From RYN-230 sp963813975 (lineage in GTDB: Bacteria; Actinomycetota; Actinomycetes; Streptosporangiales; Streptosporangiaceae), in assembly GCA_963813975.1 (NCBI GenBank), contig CAWFAP010000007.1:248001-312000 (forward strand): 64,000 bases of DNA. The letters run 5' to 3'. The first letter of the stretch is position 1; each line of letters starts with the position of its first letter. Shown piece after piece: positions 61,568 to 64,000 of this stretch. The position numbers and the translations under genes are program-made. A model generated the notes under the pieces. That model was given only the letters and a program-made list of their open reading frames with translations. It was not told the DNA's origin and did no database searches.

Positions 61568-62617
61568 ATGGCTGACGGGCCCAGGGACGAGACGGCTGAA
61601 CCGCTGCCGGACCGGCTCGCTGCCGCGCTGGAGATCTTCCGGCGCCACCTCGCGGCGGAGCGCGGGGTGTCCGGGCACACGGTCCGGGCTTACCTGGGTG
61701 ACGTCCGCGCTCTCCTGGCGTACGCCGCCCAGTCGGGGGTGACCAGCCCGGACGGCCTGGATATCGCGGTACTCCGGGGCTGGCTCGCCGGGCAGCACGC
61801 GAGCGGGCGGGCCCGGGCCACGCTGGCCCGGCGGGCCGCCTCGGCCCGGACCTTCACCGCGTTCGGGCACGCTCACGGCTGGCTGCCCAGCGACCCGGGC
61901 CCGCTGCTGGGCACGCCGCGGCTGCGCCGGAAGCTGCCCGAGGTGATCCGGCAGGACCAGATGGCGGCCGTGCTGGGAACGCCGGACGGCCAGCGGGAGC
62001 GGCCCGGGGCGCCGCAGGGAAACGGCCAGCCAGGAAGCGGCCAGCCAGGAAGCGGCCAGCCAGGCAGCGCGCGGCCGCCGGGAGGCAGCGAGCTGGGACC
62101 CCGGGAGCGGGCCCTGATCCTGCGCGACACCGCGATCATGGAGCTCCTGTACGCCACCGGGATCCGGGTCAGCGAGCTGTGCGGCCTCGACCTCGGCGAC
62201 CTCGATCACGAGCGTCGGACCGTCCGGGTCCTGGGCAAGGGCGGCAAGGAGCGCACCGTCCCCGTGGGCCTGCCCGCTGAGCGGGCGACCGCACGCTGGG
62301 CCCGGGACGGGCGGCCCGTACTGCTGACCCATGACAGCGCGGCCGCCCTGTTCCTGGGCGCCCGCGGCAGGCGGCTGGATCCGCGGACGGCGCGGCGGGT
62401 GGTACACACCAGGCTGGCGGCCGTTCCCGCCGTGCCCGACACCGGGCCGCACGGCCTGCGCCATGCCGCCGCGACCCACCTGCTCGAAGGCGGCGCGGAC
62501 CTGCGCAGCGTGCAGGAGATCCTCGGCCATGCGTCGCTGGCCACCACCCAGATCTACACGCATGTCTCGGTGGAGCGGCTCACGTCCGCGTTCCGGCAGG
62601 CGCACCCCCGTGCCTGA
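61568..62617 (+). CDS. xerC: Tyrosine recombinase XerC-like
   Basis: Site-specific recombinase of 349 aa resolving chromosome dimers at dif. The N-terminal SAM-like domain spans about 17-120. The catalytic residues are all present: Arg200 (ATGIRVSEL), Lys224 (LGKGGKERTVP), His295 and Arg298 (HGLRHAAATH), His321 (LGHASLATTQ), Tyr330 (IYTH). A GQPGS pentapeptide-repeat insert (about 151-170) lies between the DNA-binding and catalytic domains. Its position near rpsB is the usual actinobacterial one. No adjacent integrase-associated elements suggest a mobile origin. Confidence 0.92.
   Translation: MADGPRDETAEPLPDRLAAALEIFRRHLAAERGVSGHTVRAYLGDVRALLAYAAQSGVTSPDGLDIAVLRGWLAGQHASGRARATLARRAASARTFTAFGHAHGWLPSDPGPLLGTPRLRRKLPEVIRQDQMAAVLGTPDGQRERPGAPQGNGQPGSGQPGSGQPGSARPPGGSELGPRERALILRDTAIMELLYATGIRVSELCGLDLGDLDHERRTVRVLGKGGKERTVPVGLPAERATARWARDGRPVLLTHDSAAALFLGARGRRLDPRTARRVVHTRLAAVPAVPDTGPHGLRHAAATHLLEGGADLRSVQEILGHASLATTQIYTHVSVERLTSAFRQAHPRA
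62029..62073. repeat. 15-nt tandem array inside xerC
   Basis: Three units of GGCCAGCCAGGAAGC, encoding GQPGS, within the interdomain loop. Confidence 0.88.
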
Positions 62618-62952
62618 GTGCGCCGTGCCTGAGCGGGGCTGTGGCTGAGCGGGCCGTGCCTGAACGGGCGAGGCTGAGCGGGCCGAGGGCCACAGCGCGG
62701 CAAGTGCATCCGCGGGCTTGAGCGCAGCGAGTAGACTGGCGTACAGGTCGTGGAGTCTGCCCGCGCGTGTGGACAGCCTCCCGGCTAAATTCGCGCGTCC
62801 GCTCGCCGCCAGGTGCCGGCTAGGCCCCCGGCGGGACGCATCCCACCGGTCCGCGGTTTCCCACACCGCGGCGGGTGCGCCCGGGCGCCAGGCCACAACC
62901 GAGAGCGTCGGTGCGATCAGGCACGGCGCGTAACAGGAAGGGGACCGCGGGC
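62618..62952. other. Leader region upstream of rpsB
   Basis: A gap of 335 bp. The first part has imperfect repeats of GTGCCTGAGCGG. It presumably contains the rpsB-tsf promoter and leader (for example TAGACT near 62733 as a -10), but no strong structure was identified. Confidence 0.4.
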
Positions 62953-63999
62953 ATGGCTCCGGTCGTCACTATGCGGCAGCTGCTCGAGAGCGGCGTGCAC
63001 TTCGGGCACCAGACCCGGCGCTGGAACCCCAAGATGAAGCGATTCATCCTGGCCGAGCGCAACGGCATCTACATCATCGACCTCCAGCAGTCGCTCAACT
63101 TCATCGACACTGCCTACGAGTTCATCAAGGAGACGGTCGCTCACGGCGGCTCCATCCTCTACGTCGGCACCAAGAAGCAGGCCCAGGAGGCGGTCGCCGA
63201 GCAGGCCCGCCGGGTGGGCATGCCCTTCGTCAACCAGCGCTGGCTGGGCGGCATGCTGACGAACTTCCAGACGGTCTTCAAGCGTCTGCAGCGGCTCAAG
63301 GAGCTCGAGGAGCTCGACTTCGACGACGTGGCCGGCTCCGGGATGACCAAGAAGGAGCTGCTCCAGCTGCGCCGTGAGCGCGACAAGCTGGAGCGCTCGC
63401 TGGGCGGGATCCGCGACATGGCCCGGGTGCCGAGTGCCATCTGGGTGGTGGACACCAAGAAGGAGCACATCGCTGTCAGCGAGGCCCGCAAGCTGGGCAT
63501 CCCGGTCATCGCCATCCTCGACACCAACTGCGATCCGGACGAGGTCACCTACCCGATCCCGGGGAATGACGACGCGATCCGTAGCGTTTCGCTACTAACC
63601 CGGGTCATCGCCGATGCGGTGGCCGACGGTCTGATCGCCCGGGCCGGGGCAGCGGACGGCGAGGCCAAGCCGGCGCCCACGTCAGGAGACATCGGAGCCG
63701 AAGAGCCGCTCGCCGAATGGGAGCTGGCGGTCCTGGAGGGCAAGGCCAGCGACGATGCCGAGGCCCAGGCTCCTGAAGCCCAGGCTCCCGAGGCCCAGGC
63801 TCCCGAGGCCCAGGCTCCCGAGGCCCAGGCTCCCGAGGCCCAGGCTCCCGAGGCCCAGGCTCCCGAGGCCCAGGCCGCTGAGCCGCAGGTCCCCGAGACC
63901 CAGAACCCCGAGGCACCGGCCGCCGAGACGAACGGGACCGCGCCCGAGCCGGAGGCTGCGGGCGTGTCCGCCGGCTCCGGTGAGTCGCACGAGGCCTGA
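62953..63999 (+). CDS. rpsB: Ribosomal protein uS2 with pentapeptide-repeat tail
   Basis: Small-subunit protein, 348 aa, where the core is about 255. The core is complete: MRQLLESGVHFGHQTRRWNP, FIKETVAHGGSILYVGTKKQ, MPFVNQRWLGGMLTNF and AILDTNCDPDEVTYPIPGNDD. After the core follows an acidic tail with about eight AQAPE pentapeptides encoded by a 15-nt array (63765-63870), then another Pro/Glu-rich stretch. ATG 62953 is preceded by AGGAAGGGG. The stop is at the window edge; tsf is expected next. Confidence 0.96.
   Translation: MAPVVTMRQLLESGVHFGHQTRRWNPKMKRFILAERNGIYIIDLQQSLNFIDTAYEFIKETVAHGGSILYVGTKKQAQEAVAEQARRVGMPFVNQRWLGGMLTNFQTVFKRLQRLKELEELDFDDVAGSGMTKKELLQLRRERDKLERSLGGIRDMARVPSAIWVVDTKKEHIAVSEARKLGIPVIAILDTNCDPDEVTYPIPGNDDAIRSVSLLTRVIADAVADGLIARAGAADGEAKPAPTSGDIGAEEPLAEWELAVLEGKASDDAEAQAPEAQAPEAQAPEAQAPEAQAPEAQAPEAQAPEAQAAEPQVPETQNPEAPAAETNGTAPEPEAAGVSAGSGESHEA
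63762..63886. repeat. 15-nt tandem array in rpsB tail
   Basis: About eight units of GCCCAGGCTCCCGAG, most of them identical, encoding AQAPE. Confidence 0.93.
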
Positions 64000-64000
64000 G

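Noticed and set aside
61568..62617. XerC-like recombinase as the integrase of a mobile element
   Set aside because: It lies in the conserved chromosomal position near rpsB with no att repeats, tRNA or phage genes around it.
59651..62896. Minus-strand open frame of 1081 codons opposite glmS and xerC
   Set aside because: It is the antisense shadow of two well-supported genes; composition is Arg/Gly/Pro/His-rich and no domain is recognisable.
1..64000. tRNA or rRNA genes
   Set aside because: No cloverleaf-like segments or rRNA-like sequence were recognised on either strand by reading; a tRNAscan run would settle this.

Overview
The window is very GC-rich chromosomal DNA from an actinobacterium (class Actinomycetes). 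This rests on strong G/C preference at third codon positions, many GTG starts, and lineage-typical genes: a DUF2469 protein, an NdgR-like IclR regulator beside leuCD, the F420-pathway gene cofC, and proteasome-era housekeeping order. From ndgR-leuCD-hup (about 16 kb) to rpsB (63 kb) the order (ddl, gpsA, cofC, thiL, rpmB, recG, rsmD, coaD, rpmF, rnc, mutM, smc, ftsY, glnB, glnD, ffh, rpsP, KH, rimM, trmD, rplS, lepB, rnhB, DUF2469, yraN, comM, dprA, xerC, rpsB) follows, from memory, the conserved block known from Mycobacterium and Streptomyces. Genus cannot be fixed from sequence alone.

Layout. 0-2.5 kb: a SpoIIE phosphatase/anti-sigma kinase-like fusion (cut by the window edge) and a DUF5996 protein. 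2.7-10.6 kb: a carbohydrate locus with an AXE1-type esterase, a GH3 glycosidase, a LacI regulator and a binding protein with two permeases of a sugar ABC importer. Two identical 28-nt operator/promoter segments tie the locus together. 10.7-15.3 kb: a universal stress protein, a pirin and a three-gene proton-translocating transhydrogenase operon. 15.9-26.6 kb: ndgR/leuCD, hup, ddl, a trans-sulfuration enzyme, gpsA, plsC, cofC, small stress-type proteins and thiL. 26.7-35 kb: a membrane-anchored CBM2-like protein, then rpmB, recG, rsmD, coaD, DUF177, rpmF, rnc, mutM and a small coiled-coil protein. 35-44.4 kb: smc and ftsY, followed by an accessory insertion with a flavohemoglobin and a bacterial nitric oxide synthase oxygenase. 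44.5-64 kb: glnB-glnD, ffh, the rpsP-rplS translation operon, two signal peptidases, rnhB, yraN-comM-dprA, glmS, xerC and rpsB.

Three observations stand out. First, the nitric oxide synthase/flavohemoglobin pair lies between ftsY and glnB, where relatives usually carry an ammonium transporter gene. Second, at least eight unrelated coding regions (pirin, CBM2-like protein, smc, nos leader, rpsP, rimM, xerC, rpsB) contain tandem repeats with a 15-nt period, i.e. pentapeptide repeats kept in frame, while noncoding arrays have other periods. Third, a 70-nt nested palindrome occurs twice in intergenic DNA. Five genes (GH3, rsmD, smc, rpsP tail, lepB1), and possibly the nos leader, are interrupted by single-base-type frameshifts, mostly in G/C runs or repeats. 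This may mean indel errors in the assembly rather than five pseudogenes, and it should be resolved before biological interpretation.

No tRNA, rRNA, CRISPR array, insertion sequence or prophage was recognised.
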